DNA of 64,000 bases from Papaver somniferum (GCF_003573695.1 NC_039359.1:89570566-89634565), one strand, 5' to 3'. Counted from the first letter of the stretch, positions 1-13,182 are shown. Made by a program: numbers and translations. The notes: a model not told the origin generated them from the letters alone.

Positions 1-3000
1 GTCTGTATATGGTTATCTTGCAACCTGAGTTAAGTGATAGGTTGTCGTTTCATCCAATCTGATATATTTGACACCTCGAACCTCGCTCGGACCGGAACAT
101 CGGGTCTGTATATGGTAGTCTTGCAACCTGAGTTTAGTGATAGGTTGCAGTTTCATCCAATCTGATATATTTTGACACCTAAAACCTCGCCCGGACCAGA
201 ACATCGGGTCTGTATATGGTAACTTTGCTATCTGAGTTAAGTGATAGGTTGCGGTTTTCCAATCTGATATATTTGATACCTAGAAACTCGCCCAGACCAG
301 AACATCGGGTATGTATATGGTAACCTTGCAACCTGAGTTAAGTGATCGGTTGCAGTTTAATCCAATCTGATATATTTGAAACCTCGAACCTCGCTCGGAC
401 CAGAACAACGGGTCTGTATATGTTAATCTTGCAACCTGAGTTCAGTGATAGGTTGCAGTTTCATCCAATCTGATATATTTGACACCTAGAACCACGCCCG
501 AACCAGAACATCGGGTATGTATATCTGGTAATCTTGCAACCTGAGTTAAGTGATAGGTTGCAGTTTCATCCAATCTGATATATTTAATACCTCAAACCTC
601 GCTCGGACCAGAACATCGGGTCTGTATATGGTAATCTTGCAACCTGAGTTAAGTGATAGGTTGCAGTTTTATCCAATATGATATATTTGACACCTTGAAC
701 CTCGCTCGGACGAGAACATCGGGTCTGTATATAGTAATCTTGTAACCTGAGATCAGTGATAGGTTGCAGTTTCATCCAATCTGATATATTTGACACCTCG
801 AACCTCGCTCGGAACAGAACAACGGGTGTGTCTATGGTAATCTTGTAACTTGAGTTCAGTGATAGGTTGCAGTTTCATCCAATCTGATATATTTGACATC
901 TCGAACCTCGCTCAGACCAGAACATCGCGTATGTATATATGGTAATCTTGTAACCTAAGTTCAGTAATAGGTTTCATTTTCATCTAATCTGATATATTTG
1001 ACACCTACAACCGCGCCCGGGCCAGAACATCGGGTTTGTATATGGTAATCTTGCTACCTGAGTTAAGTGATAGGTTGCAGTTTTATCCAATATGATATAT
1101 TTCACACGTAGAACCTCGCCCGGACCAGAACATCGGGTATGTATATCGTAATCTTGCAACCTGAGTTAAGTGATCGGTTGCAATTTCATCCAATCTGTTA
1201 TATTTGAAACCTCGAACCTCGCTCGGACCAGAACATCGGGTCTGTATATGGTAATGTTGCAACCTGAGTTCAGTGATAGGTTGCAGTTTTATCCAATATG
1301 ATATATTTGACACCTTAAACCTCGCTCGGACGAGAACATCGGGTCTTTATATAGTAATCTTGCAACCTGAGATCAGTGATAGGTTGCAGTTTCATCCAAT
1401 CTGATATATTTGACACCTCGAACCTCGCTCGGAATAGAACATAGGGTGTGTATATGGTAATCTTGTAACCTGAGTTCACTGATAGGTTGCAGTTTCATCC
1501 AATCTGATATATTTGACATATCGAACCTCGCTCGGACCAGAACATCGCGTCTGTATATGGTAATCTTGCAACCTGAGCTCAGTGATAGGTTATAGTTTCA
1601 TCCAATCTGATATATTTGACACCTAGAACCTCGCCCGAACCAGAACATGGGGTATGTATATGGTAATCTTGCAACATGAGTTAAGTGCTAGGTTGCAGTT
1701 TTATCCAATCTGATATATTTGGCACCTCGAACCTCGCCTCGATGATAACATCGGGTGTGTATATGGTAATCTTCCAACCTAAGTTAAGTGATAGGTTGCA
1801 GTTTCATCCAATCTGATATATTTGACACCTAGAACCTCGCCCGGACCAGAACATCGGGTTTGTGTATGGTAATCTTGGAACCTGATTAAGTGATGGGATA
1901 TATTTTCATCCAATCTGATATATTTGACACCTCGAACCTCAACCCGACCAGCGGACCAGAACATCGGGTCTGTATATGGTAATCTTGCAACCTGAGTTCA
2001 GTGATAGGTTGCAGTTTCATCCAATCTGATATGTTTGACACCTGGAACCTCGCTCGGACCAGAACATCGGGTCTGTATATGGTAATCTTCCAACCTGAGT
2101 TAAGTGATAGGTTGCCGTTTCATCCAATCTTATATATTTGACACCTCGAACCTCGCCTGGACCAGAACATCGGGTCTGTATATGGTTATCTCCTACCTGA
2201 GTTAAGTGATAGGTTATCGTTTCATCCAATCTGATATATTTGACACCTCGAACCTCGCTCGGACCGGAACATCGGGTCTGTATATGGTAGTCTTGCAACC
2301 TGAGTCAGTGATAGGTTGCAGTTTCATCCAATATGATATATTTGACACCTAAAACCTCGCATGGACCAGAACATCGGGTATGTATATGGTAATCTTACTA
2401 TCTGAGTTAAGTGATATGTTGCAGTTTCATCCAATCTGATATATTTGATACCTATAACCTCGCCTGGACCAGAACATCGGGTCTGTATATGGTAATCTTG
2501 CAACCTGAGTTAAGTGATAGGTTGCAGTTTCATCCAAGCTTATATATTTGACACCTCGAACCTCACTCGGACTAGAACATCGGTTCTGTATATGGTAATT
2601 TTTCAACCTGAGTTCAGTGATGGGTTGCAGTTTCATACAATCTAATATATTTTACACATAGAACCTCGCCCGGACTAGAATATCGGGTCTGTATATGGTA
2701 ATCTTGCAACCTGAGTTAAGTGATGGGTTCTTGTTACATCCAATCTGATATATTTGACACCTCGAACCTCGCTCGGACGAGAACATCGGGTCTGTGTATG
2801 GTAATCTTGCAACCTGAGTTAAGTGATAGGTTGCAGTTTCATACAATCTGATATATTTGACATATAGAACCTCGCCTGGACCAGAACATCGGGTCTGTAT
2901 ATGGTAATCTTGCAACCTGAGTTCAGTGATAGATTTCAGTTTCATCCAATCCGATATGTTTGACACCTCGAACCTCGCTCGGACCAGAACATCGGGTCTG

Positions 3001-3682
3001 TATATGGTAATCTTGCAACCTGAGTTAAGTGATAGGTTGCATTTCATCCAATCTGATATATTTGACACCTCGAACCTCGCCCAGACCCGAACATCGGGTC
3101 TGTATATGGTAATCTTGCAACCTGAGTAAAGTGAAAGGTTGCAGTTTCCTCAAATCTGATATATTTGACACCTCGAACCTCGCTCGGACCGGAACATCGG
3201 GTCTGTATATGGTAATCTTGCAACCTGAGTTCATTGATAGGTTGCAATTTCATCTAATCTGATATATTTGACACCAAAAACCTCGCCCGGACCAGAACAT
3301 CGGGTCTGTATATGGTAATCTTGCCACCTGAGTTAAGTGATAGGTTGCAGTTTCATCCAATCTGAAATATTTGACACCTTGAACCTCGCCCGGACCAGAA
3401 AATCGGGTTTGTATATGGTAATCTTGCAACCTGAGTTAAGTGATAGGTTGTAGTTTCATCCAATCTGATATATTTGACACCTCGAACCTCGCCCCGACAA
3501 GAACATCGGGTTTGTATATGGTAATCTTGTAACCTGAGTTCAGTGATAGGTTACAGTTTCATCCAATCTGATATATTTTACACCTAGAACCTCGCCCAGA
3601 CCAGAACATCGGGTCTGTATATGGCAATCTTGCTACCTGATTTAAGTGATAGGTTGTAGTTTTATCCAATATGATATATTTG
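1..3682. repeat. Satellite array, 103-104 bp monomer (left part)
   Basis: About 35 head-to-tail monomers. The marker GTCTGTATATGG recurs at 1, 104, 208 and onward, giving a period of 103-104 bp. Each monomer reads through the blocks AACCTGAGTTAAGTGATAGG, TTCATCCAATCTGATATATT and CTCGCTCGGACCAGAACATC. Copies differ by scattered substitutions and 1-2 bp indels, and no monomer class is obvious by eye. The array runs off the left edge of the window. The minus strand is largely open in all three frames, which gives many spurious ORFs of 60-140 codons. The array is interrupted at 3683 by an LTR element and resumes at 9973. A centromeric or pericentromeric location is possible but not shown by the sequence. 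Confidence 0.97.
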
Positions 3683-5190
3683 TGATAGACAAATTTTTGT
3701 GTCTGATATAATCTCAATTATATATATTGTTAGTGCTCGATTTTATATTTATTTTGGCTTTTTATGTCTTTGTAGGTGTTTTGGGGAAAATAAGATTTTG
3801 CGGCGAAATTGGCTCGAAAAGTGTTTTTTGCGTTCATGGGAGGACATTTGCTATTCGGACCCTCACTTTGGATAAGGGGTAACCTAATTACTAAGGGGCA
3901 TCCCATTTCCAGGTATCTTCTAATCGCACCCCTACTCTGGATAAGGGGCAACCATCTTCAACATTCAAAAATCAGGTTTTGGCGGGAAAAAAAGTGTAGT
4001 TAAAGAGAAGTTTTGGCAATCGTGATTTGGAGGAGTTTGAGGTCGATTAAACCTCTGATTTTCATAGGATGGACTCCTTATGGGTATAGGAATATGATAT
4101 GGGTGTTTAAATCGATTATATTGGGCTCAAACGACGGATTTTTCTCACAACAAGAAAATACGGAAAGTCACGTGTGTGACCTGTTTTAGGGAATTTTAGA
4201 GTGATTAAAACGCTGTAAACCTTCCCAAAGATTTGTATCTATATAAGGAAGAGTTTAGAATAAAAAGGAAAGCTCAGAAACGTGTAGAAATCCTAAAACA
4301 AGAAATTGTCGCAACTTGGCCGTGAAGAGAAGGAAAGAGATTTTGGAAGCTTTGGGAGAGATTTAATCGGTATTTTTGATATAAATAGATGTCTTGGGTC
4401 ATATAGAAGAGGTGTCGAGAGTTTGGGAACCTAAGGAAAGCCAGAGAAGAAGAAATCAGAGCTTTACCAAACTCTGTTTCTGCTGCTGCTGCTGTTGAAG
4501 AAGAAGAACAGCTGAAGAACATTGACCCTCGGTAGACAGTCGCAGAAAAGTGTCGTTGTTTAACAGCTGAAGAACATTAAGCTGTTCAGGGCAGTCTTAT
4601 TCTAGGATTTTAAAATCAGCGACAAAGCAACAGTTTTTCTGTAACAGTTCCATTGTAACAGCTGTTTTGCAACACCAATACACTGTTGCAAACAGTCTGT
4701 GTTATTGAGCAACAAACACATATTTTGAGATCATTATTAATATGATGAGCTAAACCCCAACACTGGGATGATGGAGGAAGCCATATTTCATACGTGTGGT
4801 AATTATATTTAATTATTTTTATGACTTTTTACATTAATTTAATCGTTTTATGATTTTTTTTAATTAGTTGTGAAGTCGTATGATGATGTATGCTTGGTCT
4901 AAGTGCTTTTGATGCATCATGCTAGTGATTTACAGTTAATCTTTTTAAAATCTACCCTGGCAAAGAATTTAGAGTCAATAAACAAGAGCTATAATTGTCT
5001 TAGAATTGATTTTTGAACCACATGGTATGAGGTTTGGTGGAATCCTGAGTCTCAGTAATCTCTCGACATTGTGACAAACCTTGTGTATATATTTTCTTTA
5101 TTTTTATTGTTTTCTATTATTAAGTCTGAAATTGAGTCTACACAAGTCCGAGTTGAACAAACTTTATTTACCACTTCAAAAACTACATCA
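3683..5190 (+). repeat. 5' LTR of the 3683-9972 element
   Basis: 1508 bp, direct repeat of 8441-9972. It carries a TATA box (4240-4248) followed by a purine-rich transcribed stretch. Relative to the 3' LTR it lacks about 27 bp near 4705, between GTGTTATT and GAGCAACAAACAC. Similarity between the two LTRs is high by eye, so the insertion is fairly young. Confidence 0.93.
4240..4248 (+). promoter_or_regulatory. TATA box of the 5' LTR
   Basis: TATATAAGG, followed within about 30 bp by purine-rich sequence, as expected for the U3/R boundary. In the 3' LTR the matching site (about 8996-9005) reads TATCTAAGG, so the TATA core is broken there. Confidence 0.6.
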
Positions 5191-5195
5191 ATTTT

Positions 5196-5213
5196 TGGCG
5201 CCGCTGCCGGGGA
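5196..5213 (+). other. Primer binding site (tRNA-Asp type)
   Basis: TGGCGCCGCTGCCGGGGA lies 5 bp after the 5' LTR. It is complementary to the 3' end of plant tRNA-Asp (known 3' sequence ...CCCCGGCAACGGCGCCA) apart from one base. The same site occurs on the minus strand at 20391-20408, 25170-25187 and 29114-29131, which links all these elements to one broad lineage. Confidence 0.88.
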
Positions 5214-5632
5214 AAGAAAAGTACTATAAAAGGAAAGCATCGCCAAAGAAGGAAAGAAAAGAGGAATCTGAAAGGAGTGAAGAAGAAGATTTTGTATATA
5301 GTTATTTTTTTTTATTTTTAGAAACTGTAAATAGGGTTTTATTTTTGTAATTTTTCTTTTCCTTTTTGGACATTTTTATTTTTGGACTTGGAAATTTTTA
5401 TTTTTAAACCCTAAGGAAGGGTTAAAATTAAATATAAATTGTTTGTAGGGAAGGACGACAGTTACGATACTGTCTCGGCCCCTCGGGTTCGTACACTGAC
5501 ATTGGAGTCGGTGGCCTGAGTCGACTTCAACGGTTCATCGCCCGTCTGGTACGGGAGGTAAGACTCTATCCACCCACGAATCCCCTGTCATTGGGTTTTA
5601 TTTTGTGTGATAACTCACACCCCTGCAGTAGA

Positions 5633-7156
5633 ATGTCGAACTGGTATTACAATAGCCAATACAACGAATATCCGACTGAGTTTCAAAATGGACGTTACTA
5701 CTTTGACCATAGTGTGAATAGTAGTTGGGAACATCAGCCTTTTGAAGATTATGGTCCATACCATGGTGAGCCCAATTACTATCCACATACGCACCGGTCA
5801 TATGAGCAAAATTCTTATATTTCTCCTTTAGAAGAGTCTCTCAAGAAATTAGAAGAGTCAACACGTAGGATAGCTGAGAAGAATAACTTAGTTTATGACG
5901 AAAGAAAACTTTCTTTAGAGGAATACCTCAAGCTGATAGCTGAGACGAACGAAAGAATTGCTCGAAATAATCTTAATTTTCAATATAATGTCTCCAATAA
6001 TACCCTTGAAAATGAGGATAGTTATTTGCATAATCAAGATGACGAGGATATAATTGGTAACGCTACTTGTTGTGTAGATGAGGTTCAACCATTTTCATGT
6101 TATTATAATGATTATGATGAGGATAGTGTTGACGAAGAATTTGAAATAAATAGGCATAGTGATCAAGAATTTGCTACTCCAACTGAGCTTAATAATAATA
6201 TTATTTCTAGTTCAAATCCAAATAATTTTAATAATTATTCACCTATTCAAAAGGACGAGTATTTGACTAGAGATACCCCCTTTTTAGACGATGTAGTATT
6301 TCCTTTTGATTACGAAGCTAATAATAGTTTAGAGGAACGAGTATATTTTGAGTCTAGCGATTTAGAAACAATAGACTTAGAAAAAGAAAATGAACTCGTC
6401 GAGATGAGAGAGGATGTACCTGACTTAGAAGAATCAATTGACCATTTTCCTGAATTAGATGACCTTGAAATTAGGGAAGTTGTGACTAGTCTTTCTAGAG
6501 ACACACAAAACTCTAAGTTTGGGGGTGATTATCATTCTCCTTGTGCCTTACCTTTAGATCTTATAGAGATCCCTCACTTGGGACTTGACATATTGCCTCA
6601 ACCATTTTACAAGATTATCTTCATACACGTTTTCCTGAACCTAGTGATGCCACAAGAAATTTCAGTTATTAGAAACTCATCCTCTGGTTGATGTGGTTAC
6701 CCAGGCTATGATACCCAGAATGACTTTGTTTTCCCACCAAATATTTTTCTTCCAAATGTGGGAATGTTTGATTTTCAAATGTGTCGAATATTAAGTTTTG
6801 AGACTAAACCTAATTACTTTAGGAGATTAGGGTCGACATACTTGTTTAAGGAAGATCACCACTCTCATTGTGGTCAGCTGTGTAAGTCAAATCTGATTGA
6901 CTTAGAGGATCCTCAATTATTCAGGTTATTATTATGTGCTTCTAAGTTTTTATTTGAGTTTTTCCAGACTCTAGAACCTGAACATTTGGATCTAACCTAT
7001 GAGGAAACGCAACCCATGAAAATATTTTATTTGGACCCAGTTATAGATCCTGAACCTGAACCACAACTAGATGTAGTTGTCTTAAACAGGAAAGTGGACA
7101 AGGGTGTGATTTATTTTTTCATTTTCTTGGCATGTTGCAGATTCTTTTACTTGTGA
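5633..7156 (+). pseudogene. Gag-like ORF of the LARD element, broken
   Basis: Reading starts at ATG 5633 (MSNWYYNSQ...) and runs to TGA 6689-6691. The same frame then stays open to the stop at 7154-7156. The N-terminal part is rich in Tyr, Asn and Glu. A charged, probably coiled-coil segment follows (LEESLKKLEESTRRIAEKNN and a related repeat after it), then a long acidic Asp/Glu/Asn-rich linker. The block FGGD...LPLDL...HLGLDIL and the downstream DPQLFRLLLCASKF resemble FGGD and DPQLFRLYVYSEF near the end of the minus-strand gag ORF at 18754-20409, so the two ORFs are related. Around 6600-6690 an alternative frame reads DYLHTRFPEPSDATRNFS, which suggests a frameshift as well as the stop. No zinc knuckle or enzyme domain is visible. 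Function beyond a gag-like role is unknown. Confidence 0.7.
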
Positions 7157-8402
7157 TAGATCTATTTGGTTTTGATGACCCACAGATATTTCGGCTATTA
7201 CTTTATGATTTTATAAGGTGACTAATCCTTTCTTAGTCTGGATGAAGACATTAAACTTAGCACTTCTTGGGAGGTAACCCATTCTCATGCAACACGGTAA
7301 TATCTTTCCTTATCTCTTTTGCTTCAAATGGTAACAGTTTCTCCTTGTTCATGCTTTTAATTCGATCTTTAGAACATTGAGGACAATGTTAGATTTAAGT
7401 TTGGGGGTATAGGAGAAACTTTTTAGTTGCACAATTAAACTCCAGAGCCTAGAAATTTATGCTTATTAAGGATGGCACTAGCCAATCTAAGTGGATGGAA
7501 GCATTTTGGTTGTAGGAGTTGAGGAACCAATCTGACTAGATGGCAACATCTAAAGAGTCTATTCATAAAAGAACAGAGCTCAGGTATTAGAAATAACATG
7601 ATAGTTTCACCATATCTCGTTGAGTCCTTTTCACTTCTGTTTTTATTTTGTTTTGTTTTAAACTATGTTTCTCTAAGTGATTAGGTGGGGCTCACGATTC
7701 AAGTTGTTCCCAATGCTAGGGTGAATTAGAGTGATTCAGATACAAAAAAAAAAAAAAAAAAAAGACCAGACCATCAGACCAACTGGAATAAATTGAATAA
7801 AGTCAACCACTGGAACCCTTGTATATGCCAGTTGTGTTGACCTAGAATTAGGATTATCAATCACGGGTTCCCTTGTATATGCCAGTGTCTTGATATTAAT
7901 CATACTAGTATCTCAGTCCATTAGGATAGGTTCATTTTGGCGGAGGCCTTCAGACAGATATGAGAAACACCGTTCACCTAGTAAACACCAAAATCGTCTA
8001 TGTTTTTCTATATCCATCTTCTTGATCTATCCATGTGATTAGTTTTGACTCCGGATATTGATGTCCATAGTGCGACTATCTGAGTAGAGCTCTGTCACTT
8101 CATATGAATTTTAGTATGCTTGACTGCAAACTCGTGTAAAACAATTGGAATTTCACATCAGGGTACTTCCTCCTGTAGTCAATAAGTATGCCAACCAAGG
8201 AGATTCTTTAGTGCCTTCCAAGGTTCTGTGTAGATATCTAGGGTCTGGAGTAAAAAGGTTTTGTGGGTATACCTCTGGTAAGCCCTCCGGAGACAACACT
8301 CCGCCACTAGGGACACCTAGGGGTTTAAAGGCTTATTGCATACGATAAATGCAATCGACGATGCCTGCGACAGTGAGTTAGGATTTTATTTATATTTTAT
8401 TT
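7157..8402 (+). other. 3' non-coding interior of the LARD element
   Basis: No supported coding region. It holds the conserved phrase GGGAGGTAACCCATTCTCATG near 7270, a 20-base A run near 7745-7763, a short direct repeat of CCCTTGTATATGCCAGT (about 7817 and 7870), and the block CACTAGGGACACCTAGGGG near 8300. The last block is shared in inverted orientation with the minus-strand elements (about 17425 and 23085). Confidence 0.75.
7373..7410 (+). other. Internal hairpin plus G-rich tract (PPT-like module)
   Basis: AACATTGAGGACAATGTT can form a 7-bp stem around GAGG/GGAC, followed by AAGTTTGGGGGTAT. The same arrangement with a different stem recurs at the true 3' polypurine tract (8403-8440). It also occurs twice in each minus-strand interior at 17294-18568 and 22959-24180. 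Confidence 0.6.
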
Positions 8403-8440
8403 TTGCTCGAGGACTAGCAAATAATAAGTTTGGGGGTATT
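8403..8440 (+). other. 3' hairpin and polypurine tract
   Basis: TTGCTCGAGGACTAGCAA forms a 5-bp stem (TTGCT/AGCAA) and is followed by AATAAGTTTGGGGGTATT directly against the 3' LTR start at 8441. This is the expected position of the plus-strand primer. Confidence 0.75.
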
Positions 8441-9972
8441 TGATAGACACATTTTTGTGTATGATATAATCTCAATTGTATATATTGTTAGTGCTCGATT
8501 TTGTATTTATTTTGGCTTTTTATGTCTTTGTAGGTGTTTGGGGAAAAATAAGATTTTGCGGCGAAATTGGCTCGAAAAGTGTTTTTTGCGTTCATGGGAG
8601 GACATTTGCTATTCGGACCCTCACTTTGGATAAGGGGTAACCTAATTACTAAGGGACATCCCATTTCCAGGCATCTGCTAATCGCACCCCTACTCTGGAT
8701 AAGGGAAAACCATCTTCAACATTCAAAAATCAGGTTTTGGCGGGAAAAAAAGTGTAGTTAAAGAGCACTTTTGGCAATCGTGATTTGGAGGAGTTTGAGG
8801 TCGATTAAACCTCTGATTTTCATAGGATAGACTCCTTATGGGTCTAGGAATCTGATATGGGTGTTTAAATCGATTAGATTGGGCTCAAACGACGGATTTT
8901 TCTCACAACAAGAAAATATGGAAAGTCACGTGTGTGACCTGTTTTAGGGAATTTTAGAGTGATTAAAACGTTGTAAACCTTCCCAAAGATTTGTATCTAT
9001 CTAAGGAAGAGTTTAGAATAAAAAGGAAAGCTCAGAAACGGGTAGAAATCCTAAAACAAGAAATTGTCGCAACTTGGCCGTGAAGAGAAGGAAAGAGATT
9101 TTGGAAGATTTGGGAGATATTTAATCGGTATTTTGATATAAATAGATGTGTTGGGTCATATAGAAGAGGTGTCGAGAGTTTGGGAACCTAAAGAGAGCCA
9201 GAGAAGAAGAAATCAGAGCTTTACCAAACTCTGTTTCTGCTGCTGCTGCTGTTGAAGAAGAAGAACAGCTGAAGAACATTGACCCTCGGTAGACAGTCGC
9301 AGAAAAGTGTTGTTGTTTAATAGCTGAAGAACATTAAGCTGTTCAGGGCAGTCTTATTCTAGGGTTATAAAATCAGCGACAAAGCAACAGTTTTTCTGTA
9401 ACAGTTCCATTGTAACAGCTGTTTTACAACACCAATACACTGTTGCAAACAATCTGTGTTATTACTTTTCACTCTTTTAATCATCTTTTGAGCAACAAAC
9501 ACACATTTTGATATCATGATTAATATGAGGAGCTAAACCCCAACACTGGGATGACGGAGGAAGCCATATTTCATACGTGTGGTAATTATATTTAACTCTT
9601 TTTATGACTTTTTGCATTAATTTTATCGTTTTATGATTTTTCTTAATTAGTTGTGAAGTCGTATGATGACGTATGCTTGGACTAAGTGATTTTTATGCAT
9701 CATGCTAGTGATTTACAGTTAATCTTTTTAAAATCTACCCTGGCAAAGAATTAGAGTCAATAAACAAGAGCTATAATTGTCTAAGAATTGATTTTTGAAC
9801 CACATGGTATGAGGTTTGGTGGAGTCCTGAGTCTCAGTAATCTCTCGACATTGTGACAAACCTTGTGTATATATTTTCTTTATTTTTATTGTTTTCTATT
9901 ATTAAGTCTGAAATTGAGTCTACACAAGTCCGAGTTGAACGAACTTTATTTACCACTTAAAAAACTACATCA
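8441..9972 (+). repeat. 3' LTR of the 3683-9972 element
   Basis: 1532 bp, begins TGATAGACACATTTTTG and ends CTACATCA. Near-identical to 3683-5190 apart from the extra 27 bp near 9465 and scattered substitutions. Confidence 0.93.
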
Positions 9973-12199
9973 ATTTAACACCTCGAACCTCGCTCGGAAC
10001 AGAACATCGGGTGTGTATATGGTAATCTTGTAACCTGAGTTCATTGATAGGTTGCAGTTTCATCCAATCTGATACATTTGACATCTTGAACCTCGCTCGG
10101 ACCATAACATCGCGTCTGTATATGGTAATCTTGCAACCTGAGCTTAGTGATAGGTTGTAGTTTCATCCAATCTGATATATTTGACACCTAGAACCTCGCC
10201 CGGACCAGAACCTCGGGTCTGTATATGGTAATCTTGCAACATGAGTTAAGTGCTAGGTTGCAGTTTCATCCAATCTGATATATTTGACACCTAGAACCTC
10301 GCCCGGACCAGAACATCGGGTTTTTGTATGGTAATCTTACAACCTGATTAAGTGATAGGTTGCAGTTTCATCCAATCTGATATATTTGATACATAGAACC
10401 TCACCCGGACCAGAACATGGGGTCTGTATATGGTAATATTGCAACCTGAGTTAAGTGATAGTTTGCAGTCTCATCCAATCTGATATATTTGACACCTCGA
10501 ACCTCACTCGGACTAGAACATCGGGTTTGTATGTGGTAATCTTGCAAACTGAGTTCAGTGCTGGGTTGAAGTTTCATCCAATCTGATATATTTTACACAT
10601 AGAACCTCGCCCGGACCAGAAAATCGGGTCTTTATATGGTAATCTTGCAACCTTAGTTAAGTGATAGGTTGCAGTTTCATCCAATCTGATATATTTGACA
10701 CCTCGAACCTCGCCTGGACGAGAACATCGGGTTTGTATATGGTAATCTTGCAACCTGATTTAAGTGGTAGGTTGCAGTTTCATCCAATCTGATATATTTG
10801 ACACATAAAACCTCGCCCGGACCAGAAAATCGGGTATGTATATGGTAATCTTGCAACCTGAGTTCAGTGATAGGTTGCAGTTTCATCCAATCTAATATGT
10901 TTGACACCTCGAACCTCGCTCGGACCAGAACATCGGGTTTTTTTATGGTAATCTTGCAACCTGAGTCAGGTGATAGGTTGCAGTTTCATCCAATCTGATA
11001 TATTTGACACCTCGAACCTCGCCCGGACCTGAACATCGGGTCTGTATATGGTAATCTTTCTATCTGAGTTAAGTGATAGGTTGCAGTTTCATCCAATCTG
11101 ATATATTCGATACCTAGAACCTCGCCCGGACCAGAACATCGGGTCTGTATATGGTAATATTGCAACCTGAGTTAAGTGATAGGTTGCAGTCTCATCCAAT
11201 ATGATATATTTGACACCTCGAACCTCACTCGGACTAGAACATCGGGTATGTATATGGTAATCTTGCAACCTGAGTTCAGTGATGGGTTGCCGTTTCATCC
11301 AATCTGATATATTTTACACATTGAACATCGCCCGGACCAGAAAACCGTGTATTTATATGGTAATCTTGCAACCTTAGTTAAGTGATGGGTTGTAGTTTCA
11401 TCCAATATGATATATTTGACACCTCGAACCTCGCTCGGACGAGAACATCGGGTCTGTATATGGTAATATTGCAACCTGAGTTAAGTGATAGGTTGCAGTT
11501 TCATCCAATCTGATATATTTGACACATAGAACCTCGCCCGGACCAGATCATCGGCTCTGTATATGGTAATCTTGCAACCTAGGTTCAGTGATAGGTTGCA
11601 GTTTCATCCAATCTGATATGTTTGACACCTCGAACCTCGCTCGGACCAGAACATCGGGTCTGTTTATGGTAATCTTGCAAACTGAGTTAAGTGATAGGTT
11701 GCAGTTTAATCCAATCTGATATATTTGACACCTCGAACCTCGCTCGGACCAGAACATCGGTTCTGTATATGGTAATCTTGCAACCAGAGTTAAGTGATAG
11801 GTTGCAGTTTAATCCAATCTGATATATTTGACACCTTGAACCTCGCTCGGACCAGAATATCGGGTTTGTATATGGTAATCTTGTAACCTGAGTTAAGTGA
11901 CAGGTTGCAGTTTCATCCAATTTGATATATTTGACACCTCGAACCTCGCCTGGACCAGAACATCGGGTCTGTATATGGTAATTTTGCAACCAGAGTTAAG
12001 TGATAGGTTGCAGTTTCATCCAATCTGATATATTTGACACCTCGAACCTCGCCCGGACCAGAACATCGGGTCTGTATATGGTAATCTTGCAACCAGAGTT
12101 AAGTGATAGGTTGCAGTTTCATCCAATATAATATATTTGACACCTCGAACCTCGCCCCGACGAGAACATCAGGTCTGTATATGGTAATCTTGCAATCTG
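9973..12199. repeat. Satellite array, 103-104 bp monomer (right part)
   Basis: About 21 monomers of the same family and orientation as 1-3682. It resumes in the middle of a monomer (ACACCTCGAACCTCGC), exactly where the left array stopped. The array ends near 12199, where GCAATCTGAGT runs into unrelated sequence. Confidence 0.97.
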
Positions 12200-13182
12200 A
12201 GTATGCCTCGTTTTGTTTCCGATTATGTGTTTGACCATAAATCTGACTATCTTGACCACAAATTTGACCAACTTGATCACAAATTTGACCAACTTTATCT
12301 CGAACGGGACGCCTTGGGCCTAGATATTTTGAGAAAAAAAGAAAATCTCTCCTCAATTATTGTACTCTTCTCTCTTGTCTGAAACTTTTGGCTCTCAAAT
12401 TTCGTTTCCCTCTCACTTTCCCAATCTAATAACTCTTTTTGATATCCATTCCCTCACAAATTTGAAACTCTATCTGATTTCCCTCTCAAATTTCATTTCC
12501 CTCATCTGACTCAATAATTTGAACTCTCCTCCGGGTTTATTAAAAGGGTTAGATGAAGAATTCTGACCTTTTTTCCATCTTTATTCAATTCTATAGAGGG
12601 AGACAGAGAACTCTGATACCTCTTTACTCGCATCTTTCACTGTATCTAATTCAATCTGAAGGTGTTTTCTTTGTGCCTTTTAGCTGCGAATAGATTTATC
12701 AAAATTGTTTATTTTTCTCCTTTAGGATTTCAATTTGTTTAATAGATTCACTAGTATGTTTAAATTTGTACTTTTCCCTTTAAAATTAGGGTTTTCCTGG
12801 TTGTAATCTCAATAGATTTTAACAAGATATTTTCGATTTTCGTTGTTGTTGTTTACTGCTTAACATCTATGCAGTTTACTGTTTAGCATCCATGACTAAT
12901 GTCTTTCAACAGATTTCTGCTTCACATTTAATAGATTTTTGTCTTTCAATCGATTTTTGTTGTTGTTGTTTAGAAGCTGATGTTTACTGCTTTACATTAT
13001 TTTTTCTCTTGGATGTTGTAATCTCTTTCTATAGATTAGAACTCAAATAAGGTTTATTCAACTCAATTGTAATCTCTTTCATCATATTGCTGCTCTAGAT
13101 TTAGGGTTGTTTGGTTGTAATCTATTACCCTCTTGTTCTGCATGCGGTTTGTTGTTATGTTTCCTAGATGGACAGTATTGTT
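12200..13182 (+). other. Unassigned AT-rich leader of the hairpin-rich locus
   Basis: No coding region supported. 12230-12310 has short repeats around AAATTTGACCAACTT. 12340-12700 is CT-rich and resembles a plant 5' untranslated region. 12700-13100 contains several T-rich stretches and repeated AATAGATT motifs. It leads directly into the hairpins at 13183-13883, so it may be the upstream part of the same transcribed locus. That link is inference only. Confidence 0.4.

Larger units (their letters stand above)
3683..9972 (+). mobile_element. LTR retrotransposon derivative, gag-only (LARD-like), inserted in the satellite
   Basis: Complete LTR-interior-LTR element. The 5' LTR is 3683-5190, the interior 5191-8440 and the 3' LTR 8441-9972. 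Both LTRs begin TGATAGAC and end ACATCA. The flanking duplication is ATTTG (3678-3682) against ATTTA (9973-9977). The right copy has one substitution relative to the satellite consensus ATTTGACACC, so insertion into a monomer is clear. A tRNA-Asp type primer site and a G-rich polypurine tract are in place. The 3.25 kb interior holds only a broken gag-like ORF. No protease, reverse transcriptase, RNase H or integrase is visible, so any movement would have needed proteins from another element. Confidence 0.93.

Noticed and set aside
13..3253. Many minus-strand ORFs of 60-138 codons, plus ORFs at 10677-12356
   Set aside because: All lie in the 103-104 bp satellite. They are the same monomer read in three frames, with no domain and no start signal.
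3809..4003. 64-codon ORF present in both LTRs of the first element (also 8567-8761)
   Set aside because: Lies in the U3 region of both LTRs and overlaps promoter sequence. No recognisable product.
5196..5213. tRNA-Asp-like sequence
   Set aside because: Only the 18-nt primer-binding complement is present, next to an LTR. There is no tRNA gene.
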